From a gamma proteobacterium HdN1 (GTDB lineage: Bacteria; Pseudomonadota; Gammaproteobacteria; Pseudomonadales; Ketobacteraceae): 64,000 bases of DNA. The position numbers and the translations under genes are program-made. The notes under the pieces are model-generated. The model saw only the letters and a list, made by a program, of their open reading frames with translations, was not told the DNA's origin and ran no database searches. The stretch's first letter is position 1. Every line of letters begins with the position of its first letter. Shown piece after piece: positions 18,377 through 27,055 of this stretch. The stretch covers positions 124,001 to 188,000 of the forward strand of contig FP929140.1 in the NCBI GenBank assembly GCA_000198515.1, in the 5' to 3' direction.

Positions 18377-19705
18377 ATGACAGACGACACGCCCAAAACT
18401 CCCGCACCCCCTGCCAGCCCCGTTGATAAGGGGGATAATGCACCGCTGAAAGCGGCTCCGGCAGCAAAACCCCTACCGACTCCGAAGCCCGCGCCGGCCG
18501 TAAAGCCAGCGCCAGCGCCCAAACCTGCACGCAGCGGTGGTGGCGGTTTTACCACAACCCTCGCAGCTCTATCCTTTCTGCTTGCAGGTGGCGCGATTGG
18601 TGGCGTCGGGTTTCTTTGGTGGCAGCAACAGCAAGAAAACCCCGTGGTTCATAACGCCATTGATGCACTGGAGGCCGGCGTTGCCGACGTGAACAACGGC
18701 TTGACGAGCGCACGCCAGCAGTTCACGCAGGCCACCGCCTCGCAGAAACAGTTGCAGGAACAGGTTGCCAAACTCGGTGGCGAACGCGACATGCTGCAAC
18801 AGCACCTCGACAATATTGAGCAGCGCATTGTTCGCGTGTTGGAAGGCAGTTCACGCGTGGACTGGATGCTTTCCGAAGCTGCGCAGCTCGTGAATGTAGC
18901 AGAACGCCGTCTAAGCCTTTTGGGTGACGTAAACGGCGGCCTTGCGCTGCTCGAATCCGCTGAGAAAATCGTTGCCGCAATGGATGAGCCCATGGCACGC
19001 CCCTTCCGCCAGGCGTTACTGAATGACATTCAGGCGCTGCGCGGTGCTCAAGGAGAAGTCATCGACACCGAAGGGCTGCTTCTGCGCATCAACAGCACAA
19101 AGCGCTTGGTGGAAGCCCTAGAGCCGCCCCGCCCGAATTTCAAGATTGATCGTGTCGAGACGCCCGAGAGTGTCGCGCCTGGAACCTCTGGCATCGAATT
19201 GGCTTGGCATAAGATCGGAACCTTTATGGGCAGTCTTGTGGACTTTCAGCGCCATAAGCAGCCCATTGTCGGTATCGCGGTGGATCCGCAAACCCGCTTT
19301 GTGATGCAGCAAGGGCTTCTGTTACTTTTGGATCAAGCCCAGCTTTCGGTGCTGCGCGGCGATAGCTCCACCTACGGTCTGGCGCTCAAAGAAGTTGCCG
19401 ATCGGGTAGAGCGTTACACTCAAAGCGATAGCAAAACCGGCAAACATCTACTCGCCGAACTGAAGCTGCTCGCCGAGCAACCAGTAAAGCAACGAGTGCC
19501 TGAAATCAGCGAATCCCTGCTCGCCATGCATGCCTTCCGCGATGCGTGGAACCAGCAGCGCCCCGCCCGCGAAGCCGCCGCACGCCGCGTAGAGGCAGCA
19601 GCCCCAAGCGATGCGCAACAGCCTAATGCGCAACAGCCTGAAGCCAGCACCGGCAATCAAACCGGCACGAGCGCGTTGGATGCTGCGCAAAGGAGGCTGC
19701 CGTGA
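18377..19705 (+). CDS. hemX: HemX-like membrane protein
   Basis: 442 residues from the ATG at 18377, 11 nt after hemD. Cytoplasmic Ala/Pro/Lys-rich tail (about 1-52) with PKPAPA-like repeats, a single predicted membrane helix (about 57-80), then a long periplasmic region with coiled-coil propensity (about 95-150) and a HemX domain. Annotated in E. coli as a putative uroporphyrin-III C-methyltransferase, but it has no methyltransferase motifs; the real role is unknown. Overlaps the hemY start by 4 nt. Confidence 0.9.
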   Translation: MTDDTPKTPAPPASPVDKGDNAPLKAAPAAKPLPTPKPAPAVKPAPAPKPARSGGGGFTTTLAALSFLLAGGAIGGVGFLWWQQQQENPVVHNAIDALEAGVADVNNGLTSARQQFTQATASQKQLQEQVAKLGGERDMLQQHLDNIEQRIVRVLEGSSRVDWMLSEAAQLVNVAERRLSLLGDVNGGLALLESAEKIVAAMDEPMARPFRQALLNDIQALRGAQGEVIDTEGLLLRINSTKRLVEALEPPRPNFKIDRVETPESVAPGTSGIELAWHKIGTFMGSLVDFQRHKQPIVGIAVDPQTRFVMQQGLLLLLDQAQLSVLRGDSSTYGLALKEVADRVERYTQSDSKTGKHLLAELKLLAEQPVKQRVPEISESLLAMHAFRDAWNQQRPAREAAARRVEAAAPSDAQQPNAQQPEASTGNQTGTSALDAAQRRLP

Positions 19706-20970
19706 TTCGTCTGTTGAGAATGCTCACCCTGCGTACTTCGACGCTGATCTTTTTTGCGGTCGCAGTGGTTTTAGTGTCGATGTTTTGCGCCAAGCTTGCG
19801 CGCAACCCCGGCTATGTCCTGCTTAGCTACCGTTACTACACGCTTGAAACCAGCATGCTGGTTGGCTTTTTAAGTATCGTCTTGCTGGTCGTGCTCTCCA
19901 TCGTTGGCTATCGCCTGACAGTGTGGCTGTTCGACTCCAACTGGCGGCGCCGAATGGCCAACCGCAAAACCATGCGCGGGCTGATCGCTTATGCAGAAGG
20001 CAATTGGCCGCAAGCCGAAAAACTCCTCTCGCGCTCGGCGGGGAATAACGATGCACCCCTCATCAATTTTCTCGCTGCCGCAGAAGCCGCGCACCAGCAA
20101 GGGAAAACTGAAAAGCGCGACGACTATTTGCTGCAGGCGCATGAAACCATTCCCGGTGTTGAGCAATCCGTAGGGCTTGCGAAAGCTCGCTTCCAGATTC
20201 TTTCTGAACAGTGGGAGAGTGCACTCGCCACCTTGCGAATGCTCAAACAAAATCCAAAATCGCCGGGTTATCCGTTTGTCCTCAAGTTGTTGGCGCAAAC
20301 GTATAACGAATTGGCTGACTGGCCTGCGTTGCGCGATTTGTTGCCAGAGCTTCAAAAACAGCAGGTTTTGGAGGCTGCCGAATTTGACGTCTTGACCCAG
20401 CGCTGCCTTGAGGGGCAGTTGGCTGCTGCTGTGCGTGGCACCACGGAAGAGGGTGCACGCTTAAATCTGCGCGGCGTATGGGATACGGTTCCCAAGAAAA
20501 TGCGCTATAACGCGGATCTAATCTTGGGCTATGCGCAGCGCCTCGCCGAAGCCGGCGCCAGCAAAGAAGCCGAAGAAGTAGTCGCCAGCTTTTTGCGGAA
20601 AAACTGGGATGAACGCTTGGTGCGCTTGTACGGCACCATTCAATCCCCCGACCCTGCCAAGCAGCTTCAGCACGCCGAAGGCTGGGCAAAAGAGCACCCC
20701 ATGGATGCTGCCCTGTTGTTGGCCTTAGGTCGCTTGAGCCTGTTGAATCAACAGTGGGAACAAGCCCATCGGTATTTTGAATCCAGCCTCAATGCGCGTA
20801 AAAGCGCTGAAGCCTGCGGCGAGTTGGGGCGTTTGCTTGCGAGCCTAGGCCAGCATGACCGATCCAATGAGTATTTTCAGCAGGGTTTGGCCATGTTGGC
20901 GCAGCGTTTGCCGGTATTGCCACAGCCCAAAGCGGCGGCCGCCACTGCGGAAGAAACGGTTTCGGGGTAA
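19702..20970 (+). CDS. hemY: HemY-type TPR membrane protein
   Basis: 422 residues. GTG start with AGGAGG at 5-nt spacing, overlapping the hemX stop (GTGA). Two predicted N-terminal membrane helices (about 13-32 and 50-73), then tetratricopeptide-like helical repeats. Despite the symbol it is the gammaproteobacterial HemY of unknown function, not protoporphyrinogen oxidase. Last gene of the hem operon, immediately before the palindromic repeat cluster. Confidence 0.93.
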   Translation: MIRLLRMLTLRTSTLIFFAVAVVLVSMFCAKLARNPGYVLLSYRYYTLETSMLVGFLSIVLLVVLSIVGYRLTVWLFDSNWRRRMANRKTMRGLIAYAEGNWPQAEKLLSRSAGNNDAPLINFLAAAEAAHQQGKTEKRDDYLLQAHETIPGVEQSVGLAKARFQILSEQWESALATLRMLKQNPKSPGYPFVLKLLAQTYNELADWPALRDLLPELQKQQVLEAAEFDVLTQRCLEGQLAAAVRGTTEEGARLNLRGVWDTVPKKMRYNADLILGYAQRLAEAGASKEAEEVVASFLRKNWDERLVRLYGTIQSPDPAKQLQHAEGWAKEHPMDAALLLALGRLSLLNQQWEQAHRYFESSLNARKSAEACGELGRLLASLGQHDRSNEYFQQGLAMLAQRLPVLPQPKAAAATAEETVSG

Positions 20971-20973
20971 ACT

Positions 20974-21107
20974 CGCACCCCTACGTGAACCGTAGGGGCG
21001 CAATTCATTGCGCCCCTGCTTTTGCGCGGTGTTTGGGCGGTGTTTGGGTGCGATAAATCGCACCCCTACGTGCGTGGTGTTTAGGCGCAATTCATTGCGC
21101 CCCTACT
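20974..21107. repeat. REP-like palindromic repeat cluster
   Basis: Four hairpins in about 130 bp: 20978-20985/20991-20998 (8 bp), 20995-21004/21007-21016 (10 bp, loop TC), 21046-21053/21058-21065 (8 bp, loop TAAA) and 21084-21091/21094-21101 (8 bp, loop TC). A 21-bp palindromic unit occurs at 20997-21017 and 21084-21104, and a 14-bp unit at 20974-20987 and 21059-21072, both direct. It lies between convergent hemY and rho and probably works as a bidirectional terminator or mRNA 3' stabiliser. Its right end contains the rho stop codon. Confidence 0.9.
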
Positions 21108-22362
21108 TGCGCTTCATCGAATCAAAGAATTCATCATTGGTTTTGGTGTCGCGCATTTTATCAATCAGGAACTCAATCGCGCTGATTTCATCCATAGGAT
21201 GCAGGATCTTGCGAAGAATCCACATCTTTTTGAGTTCGTCTTCCGAGGTCAATAAATCTTCGCGGCGTGTGCCGGATTTGTTGATGTTGATCGCTGGGAA
21301 CACCCGCTTCTCGGACACGCGGCGATCCAGATGGATTTCCATGTTGCCGGTGCCTTTGAATTCCTCGTAGATCACTTCGTCCATCTTGGAGCCGGTATCT
21401 ACCAGTGCGGTTGCGAGGATGGTTAGGCTGCCGCCTTCTTCAATGTTACGCGCCGCTCCGAAGAAGCGCTTGGGCCGCTCCAGCGCATTCGCGTCGACGC
21501 CGCCGGTGAGTACTTTGCCGGAGGAGGGGATGACCGTGTTGTAGGCGCGGGCAAGACGGGTGATCGAATCCAGCAGGATGACTACATCCTTTTTGTGCTC
21601 CACAAGGCGCTTGGCTTTTTCCAGCACCATCTCAGCCACCTGAACGTGACGTGTAGGTGGCTCATCGAAGGTTGATGCCACGACTTCAGCACGCACGGAG
21701 CGGCGCATATCGGTTACTTCTTCAGGGCGCTCGTCGATCAGCAGAACGATCAGAATGCACTCTGGGTTGTTGCGTGAGATCGAGTGTGCAATATTTTGCA
21801 GCATCATCGTCTTGCCCGCTTTGGGGGGGGCGATAATCAGACCGCGCTGGCCTTTCCCGAAAGGGGCAACAAGGTCAATGACGCGAGCGGTAATGTCTTC
21901 GGTGGAGCCGTTGCCTAGTTCTGCCTTCAAGCGTTGCTGCGGGAACAGTGGCGTTAAGTTCTCGAACAGCACTTTGTTTTTGGTGCTGGCGGGTACATCG
22001 TAGTTGATGTCGTTGACTTTCAGCAGGGCAAAATACCGTTCACCTTCTTTGGGTGGACGGATTTTCCCGGAAATCGTGTCACCAGTGCGTAGATTAAAAC
22101 GGCGCACTTGGCTGGGAGAAACGTAGATATCGTCTGGCCCTGCAAGGTATGAGCCCTCAGAGGAGCGCAAAAAGCCGAAGCCGTCTTGCAGGATTTCAAG
22201 CACGCCGTCGCCGTAGATATCCTCACCGCCTTTTGCGTGGCGTTTCAGGATGGCGAAGATGATGTCTTGTTTGCGGGTGCGGGCAATATTTTCTAAGCCC
22301 ATTTCCTCGGCCATGTGTACGAGGTCGGCGACGGGTTTTTGCTTAAGTTCGGTGAGATTCAT
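21103..22362 (-). CDS. rho: Transcription termination factor Rho
   Basis: 419 residues from the ATG at 22362, the same length as E. coli Rho; an upstream TTG would add five. N-terminal helical domain, cold-shock-like RNA-binding domain (about 50-120), then the hexameric ATPase with Walker A APPKAGKT near 178-185 and Walker B-type [16 protein letters not shown] near 260. Terminates untranslated transcripts. The stop codon lies inside the palindromic repeat cluster. The 375-nt gap to trxA fits a long leader, as for the autoregulated rho gene elsewhere. Confidence 0.98.
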   Translation of the reverse strand: MNLTELKQKPVADLVHMAEEMGLENIARTRKQDIIFAILKRHAKGGEDIYGDGVLEILQDGFGFLRSSEGSYLAGPDDIYVSPSQVRRFNLRTGDTISGKIRPPKEGERYFALLKVNDINYDVPASTKNKVLFENLTPLFPQQRLKAELGNGSTEDITARVIDLVAPFGKGQRGLIIAPPKAGKTMMLQNIAHSISRNNPECILIVLLIDERPEEVTDMRRSVRAEVVASTFDEPPTRHVQVAEMVLEKAKRLVEHKKDVVILLDSITRLARAYNTVIPSSGKVLTGGVDANALERPKRFFGAARNIEEGGSLTILATALVDTGSKMDEVIYEEFKGTGNMEIHLDRRVSEKRVFPAININKSGTRREDLLTSEDELKKMWILRKILHPMDEISAIEFLIDKMRDTKTNDEFFDSMKRK

Positions 22363-22737
22363 CGTGTGTGGAGTCAATTGTGGAGGGAAAAGTGGGCGCG
22401 GGCAGAGAAGCCGATAAGATCACAAGCGCCGGGAGGGTTCTGGTTACTGTAGCAATCACCGCGCGAACCGTCCAGATCCGCAGGTGCACGCCTTTAAGGG
22501 CGTCTGGCCGTGATCATTGGGCGGGATACGGGCGGTTACGCAAGAGCGCTGCGGGCAAGGATCAACAAAGCGAGCAAGCTGTATTAGCGTAGGCGAACGT
22601 TTCTGTTTGGACAACTACCATTTAGGCGGCTGCCAACGCAATAGACAGGTACTAACGCAAACAAACTGCAGTACAGACAACCGGCACGAAAGGAACAGTA
22701 GACGCGCCAAGCACCGCTTAGCGTGTCTAGACGGGGA
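22363..22737 (-). other. Long non-coding stretch between trxA and rho
   Basis: No convincing gene on either strand. Probably the rho leader plus the trxA 3' region. An imperfect 11-bp inverted repeat (arms about 22698-22708 and 22714-22724) follows the trxA stop but has no clear U-tract, so I do not call it a terminator. Confidence 0.5.
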
Positions 22738-23064
22738 TTATATATTGCTATCGAGGAAGGCTGTCAATTGCGATTTAGAGAGAGCCCCAACTTTTGTGGC
22801 CTCTACGTTCCCGTTTTTGAACAGCATCAGCGTTGGAATCCCACGGATTCCGTAGCGTGGCGGCGTGCCTGGGTTCTGGTCAATGTTGAGTTTGGCAACT
22901 TTCACTTTACCGGCGTACTCCGTGGCCACTTCTTCCAAAATCGGCGCGATCATCTTGCACGGGCCGCACCATTCGGCCCAGTAATCCACCAGCACTGGGC
23001 TGTCGGAACTAAGCACCTCGGCTTCAAACGTGCTGTCAGTAATGTTCAGGATGTTGTTGCTCAT
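22738..23064 (-). CDS. trxA: Thioredoxin
   Basis: 108 residues. Disulfide reductant with active site WCGPC (Cys33 and Cys36) and the cis-proline segment RGIPT near 75. Full-length classic thioredoxin 1. Upstream of rho on the same strand and divergent from ppx, the conserved rho-trxA-ppx arrangement. Confidence 0.97.
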   Translation of the reverse strand: MSNNILNITDSTFEAEVLSSDSPVLVDYWAEWCGPCKMIAPILEEVATEYAGKVKVAKLNIDQNPGTPPRYGIRGIPTLMLFKNGNVEATKVGALSKSQLTAFLDSNI

Positions 23065-23426
23065 GAAGTTTCTCCATTGGGGCCTGCGCCGTTCGCGGGT
23101 GATTCCGGTCTGACTCCGCCTTCGCTTTTTAAGCGTAGGCGTTTCTAAAGGGAGGCGCTTGGCTAAAATATCGCGCCATTTCGCCTAGGTTGGGGTAAGG
23201 AGTTGAATTTTCAAGCTCAACCCACGCGGCTCAACCCTTTTTCGATTGTAACCCTACCTATGTTTGGCGTTCAATGCCTGTCGCAGCATGCTACTCTTTC
23301 AGAATAAGCTCTTCAGCATAAGCGCTTCGGAATAAGTGCGTGCTGAATGAATACGTTCGTGCGAGTGCTAAACCTTTGCGTGCGCGGCAGTAAGCAAACC
23401 CACTCATGGCAACCATTGGAGGATGC
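23065..23426. other. Divergent promoter region of trxA and ppx
   Basis: About 360 bp without a gene. Contains an 11-bp hairpin with one mismatch (arms about 23118-23128 and 23132-23142) on the trxA side and the three-unit tandem repeat at 23300-23341 on the ppx side. No promoter is clear enough to mark. Confidence 0.5.
23300..23341. repeat. 14-bp degenerate tandem repeat, three units
   Basis: Units at 23300-23313, 23314-23327 and 23328-23341 share the pattern CxGxATAAGxxCTT with a few changes. Lies about 85 bp before the ppx start. Confidence 0.65.
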
Positions 23427-24956
23427 GTGAATCCACAGGCGAGATCAGATCAGAATTCCGGCCAGTTGATGGCGGCGATCGACATGGGTTCCAACAGTTT
23501 CCATATGGTGCTGGCTCGCCTTGAGGGGGGAGAGGTTCGATTGGTGCGTAAGTTGGGTGAGAAGGTGACCCTTGCCAGCGGCTTGAATGACTGCGTGTCC
23601 TTGAGTGACGAGGCGATAGAGCGCGGGCTTGCCTGCTTGCGGCGCTTTGCCCAGTTGACCGCGAATGTGGACCCAGCGTGGGTGCGCTGTGTGGGCACAA
23701 GTACATTGCGACGCGCCAAAAATGCCGAGAGTTTTCTGGTTCAGGCGCGTGAGATTTTGAATTGCCCCGTCGAGGTCGTCGCGGGCCGTGAGGAGGCGCG
23801 CCTGATTTATCTTGGAGTTTCCCATTCTTTGCCGGATACGGACGGTCGGCGTTTGGTGTTCGATGTTGGCGGTGGCTCAACGGAGTTTATCATTGGCGAG
23901 CGCTTTAACCCTTTGCTGACTGAGAGTAGGCATATTGGCTGTGTCGAGTTCCGGGATTCGTTTTTCGCAGGCGGTAAGCTGAGTGCGCGTGCATTTCAGC
24001 GCGCGGTGACCGCTGCACGGCGCGAGGTTGCATCGGTTGAGGTGGCTGCGCGCGCGCTGGGATGGAGCCGCGTGTTCGGTGCATCGGGTAGTGTGCGTGC
24101 CGTAGAAAAAACGGCAATTGCCTGCGGTTACGTCAGTCAGGGCGTTACGCTTGAAGCAATGTATAAATTGCGTGAGCGGGTGCTGCTGGCGCGCACATTC
24201 GCAGAGATGGAGATTCCTGGATTAAAGGAGGATCGTCGCAGCGTGTTTCCAAGCGGCCTTGCAATTATCATTGCGGTATGCGAACAATTAAAAATAGAGA
24301 GCCTGCAAACAACGGATGGCGCGCTGCGCGAGGGGTTGCTTTACGACATGCTTGGACGTCTTGCAACAGAGGATGTGCGTGAACGCAGCATAAGAGCCAT
24401 GATGGGGCGTTATTCAGTCGATGTTGCGCAAGCGAATCGGGTGCAAGCGCTTGCGATGGTGTTGTTGGACCGCGTTGCAAAACCGTGGTGCCTAGAAAGT
24501 GACGAATGGCGAGAATGCCTTGGCTGGGCCGCGCTCACTCATGAAGTGGGTTTGATCGTGTCGCATTCCGGCTATCACAAGCATGGCGCTTATTTGCTTA
24601 CTCATACCGATCTCGCTGGGTTTACACGCCAAGAACAGTTGATTGTGGCGAGTCTTGTAATTAGCCATCGTCGCAAGATGCGCGTTAGTTATTTTGACGC
24701 TTTGCCCAGCGCAGATCGCCCCGCATGTGTACGCGTGGCGTTATTGTTACGGCTGGCGGTAGTCCTCAATCATTCGCGCTGTGATGCAAATCTTTCTGAG
24801 CTTCAAGTGATGGCAGATGCGGATGGTGTAAGTTTGTCCTTTCCTGAGGGATGGCTCAGTGAACGACCTCTAACGGAAGCGGATCTGCAGGAGGAGGTGC
24901 AGGTTTGGAAGCAGTTTGGTGGGGTGTTGAATATTTTTGAGCGAGTGCCTTCCTGA
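23427..24956 (+). CDS. ppx: Exopolyphosphatase (Ppx/GppA family)
   Basis: 509 residues from the GTG at 23427, which has GGAGG 4 nt upstream; an ATG at 23406 would add seven residues but has no ribosome site. Degrades polyphosphate from its ends. Two ASKHA phosphatase motifs: AAIDMGSNSFHM near the N-terminus and VFDVGGGSTEFIIG near 150. The C-terminal HD-like helical part includes THEVGLIVSHSGYHKHG near 375. Neighbour of trxA and rho as in Pseudomonas; ppk is not in the window. Confidence 0.94.
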   Translation: MNPQARSDQNSGQLMAAIDMGSNSFHMVLARLEGGEVRLVRKLGEKVTLASGLNDCVSLSDEAIERGLACLRRFAQLTANVDPAWVRCVGTSTLRRAKNAESFLVQAREILNCPVEVVAGREEARLIYLGVSHSLPDTDGRRLVFDVGGGSTEFIIGERFNPLLTESRHIGCVEFRDSFFAGGKLSARAFQRAVTAARREVASVEVAARALGWSRVFGASGSVRAVEKTAIACGYVSQGVTLEAMYKLRERVLLARTFAEMEIPGLKEDRRSVFPSGLAIIIAVCEQLKIESLQTTDGALREGLLYDMLGRLATEDVRERSIRAMMGRYSVDVAQANRVQALAMVLLDRVAKPWCLESDEWRECLGWAALTHEVGLIVSHSGYHKHGAYLLTHTDLAGFTRQEQLIVASLVISHRRKMRVSYFDALPSADRPACVRVALLLRLAVVLNHSRCDANLSELQVMADADGVSLSFPEGWLSERPLTEADLQEEVQVWKQFGGVLNIFERVPS

Positions 24957-25016
24957 TTCTGGCGCGAAAAACCTCGCATAGCGTACTATGCATGCTTTGC
25001 CTGTTTGAGGTGTTGC

Positions 25017-26990
25017 GTGCTACTTCCAGCCTTTCGATTCTTGCGTTTAGTATTCGTTGGTAGCACAGCGCATGCTGCTCAATTGATTCGATTCGTGTTG
25101 TGGTCGGTGTGTGCTGCTCTGGTTTTTGGTTTGGCTGGCTGTGGTGAGAGCAGTAATAGGAACGGACCACCAAGCACAGACGTTACGCCAGAGCATCCCA
25201 ATATATTGTTGGTGCTGGTGGATGATCTTGGGGTCAATGACATCGCTTCATGGGGGGATGGTAGCGCCCAGACGCCGAATCTTGATAAATTTTCTTCGGA
25301 ATCCGTGCGCCTTCGTCGAGACTACGGCGACAGCACTTGTTCGCCTAGTCGAGCTTCTTTACTTACGGGGCAATATCCTGCGCGCGTCGGCTTCTTGCCC
25401 ATCGCACTGGGGCTCTCGCCCGATCTCCCTACACTGCCAGGTTCGTTGAAGTCTTTAGGCTATAGCACATTTCATGTGGGCAAATGGCACTTAGGTGAGG
25501 CGTTGGAGTATCCGGAAATTCAGCCTTCCTATCATGGTTTTGATTATTGGATGGGTTTTCTGAATCACTTTGTTTTACAGGGGCCTGATGAGACAGGCAA
25601 GCTGGTGAGCAGAGTGCCTACACATATCAATCCGTGGCTGCAGGAAAATGGTGCGCCACCCGTGCAGCGTATGGGTTATCTGGATGATCTGTTGGTGGAT
25701 AAGGCGGTTGAGCTTATTGAGAATACAGGTGAAAAACCGTGGTTTATCAATCTTTGGCTTTACTCTCCGCACACACCTTATCAGCCTGCACCCCAGTACG
25801 CTAGACGCTTTCCGGATACGGAGGAAGGCAAGTACTTGGCGGTGTTGAATCAATTGGACGATAACGTTGCGCGCTTACTGGCCGCGTTGAAGCAAAAAGG
25901 TGTGGATGATGACACCATCGTAGTTTTTGCTAGTGATAACGGCGGCCCCAATCGGGCGCGCAATAATAACCTTCCGCTTCAGGGCTTGAAAGCAACCTAT
26001 ACCGAGGGTGGGGTTCGTACGCCGGTAATGGTGCGCTGGCCGGCGCGTTTTTCGAGTCGAGACGTTGTCCAGCCAACACAACTCGTAGATCTGTTTCCGA
26101 CACTGGTTGCGCTGGCCGGCGGTACCGCTCCGGCGGGATTGAGTGGGCGAAATCTGGTGTCGGTTCTTGCTGGGGAGGGGGATGAGGGAAGCATTGAACC
26201 GCTGGATCGGCTCTTTTGGGTTGCCGATACCGGTAGGGCGGGTAGCACGTGGGCGATCGACGATTTTGCGTCTGGTTGGGGTTATTACCATGGTGGGCTG
26301 GCTGATTTTTTGGTGGAGCCACTCGCTCCGGCCATCGGTAGTTCGGGAGTTTTTGCATCCGGTTCGAGCGTTGATAAGCGGGAGGCGCTTAGGCAACTTG
26401 CTGAATGGGAAAGTAGCGCTCGCAGAGTGCCGCTGAAATGGCATGAGGCGAATGCTCAGCAGCCTGCTTATTTGTCAGGGCGGGATTTTCAGCGTGCGCC
26501 AGCGTTCGGGCCTTATTCCATAGGCTTCGCGCTGCCTGCTCTTGCTGCGGGGCAGGAGCAAACGCTTGTCGATCAAGCAGGGGTTTGGCGGTTGTGGGTG
26601 GATCCAACGCGTCGCCTTGGAGTTCGCTATGATGGAGTGGAGCTGTTATCACAACCTTTGGCGATGGAGGAAGGCTGCAATAGTTTGGTGGTGAGCGTAG
26701 AAGTCCGTCCAGAGGTTAGGATGCCTATCCGTAATGAGGCGTATTCACGGGTTTCTGTGTATCTGAACGGTGCCCGAGTGCTTGACGATTCTACGCTGCT
26801 CAAGCGCCCTGCATCTGCCTCGGTATTCGCTCATCCTACGACAATTGGCGCAAATACCGATGGATCAAACCCGTTGGGTGTTCAAACTGGTGAGCCGATT
26901 GTTTTTAGCAAGTTCTTTACTGGAGAGAATCAAGACGGTTACTCCCTGCAGGCGTTTACGAAAGCTCTTTGCCCTGCACCTACTTTTTAG
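25017..26990 (+). CDS. Cys-type sulfatase, predicted lipoprotein
   Basis: 657 residues from the GTG at 25017 (GAGG at 6-nt spacing); an in-frame TTG at 25005 adds four. Long N-terminal signal ending in lipobox LAGC (Cys42). Sulfatase domain about 60-430: metal-binding VDDLG, formylglycine motif CSPSR with Cys108 and the GKWHLG block. The cysteine must be oxidised to formylglycine by a maturase not present in the window. The last 200 or so residues are not sulfatase and, judging by alternating strands, may form a lectin-like sandwich. It adjoins a cluster encoding two sulfotransferase domains, so it may trim sulfate from the same glycan, or scavenge sulfate from foreign polysaccharides. Substrate unknown. 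Confidence 0.88.
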   Translation: MLLPAFRFLRLVFVGSTAHAAQLIRFVLWSVCAALVFGLAGCGESSNRNGPPSTDVTPEHPNILLVLVDDLGVNDIASWGDGSAQTPNLDKFSSESVRLRRDYGDSTCSPSRASLLTGQYPARVGFLPIALGLSPDLPTLPGSLKSLGYSTFHVGKWHLGEALEYPEIQPSYHGFDYWMGFLNHFVLQGPDETGKLVSRVPTHINPWLQENGAPPVQRMGYLDDLLVDKAVELIENTGEKPWFINLWLYSPHTPYQPAPQYARRFPDTEEGKYLAVLNQLDDNVARLLAALKQKGVDDDTIVVFASDNGGPNRARNNNLPLQGLKATYTEGGVRTPVMVRWPARFSSRDVVQPTQLVDLFPTLVALAGGTAPAGLSGRNLVSVLAGEGDEGSIEPLDRLFWVADTGRAGSTWAIDDFASGWGYYHGGLADFLVEPLAPAIGSSGVFASGSSVDKREALRQLAEWESSARRVPLKWHEANAQQPAYLSGRDFQRAPAFGPYSIGFALPALAAGQEQTLVDQAGVWRLWVDPTRRLGVRYDGVELLSQPLAMEEGCNSLVVSVEVRPEVRMPIRNEAYSRVSVYLNGARVLDDSTLLKRPASASVFAHPTTIGANTDGSNPLGVQTGEPIVFSKFFTGENQDGYSLQAFTKALCPAPTF

Positions 26991-27055
26991 TGTAGGCGCG
27001 GCAGAGTGTTTTGTTCTGTAACGAAAAGGCTTGCCAAGAGGCGTTGTGCAGATAA

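Noticed and set aside
22698-22724. Intrinsic terminator between trxA and rho
   Set aside because: Imperfect stem and no T-run in the minus-strand direction.
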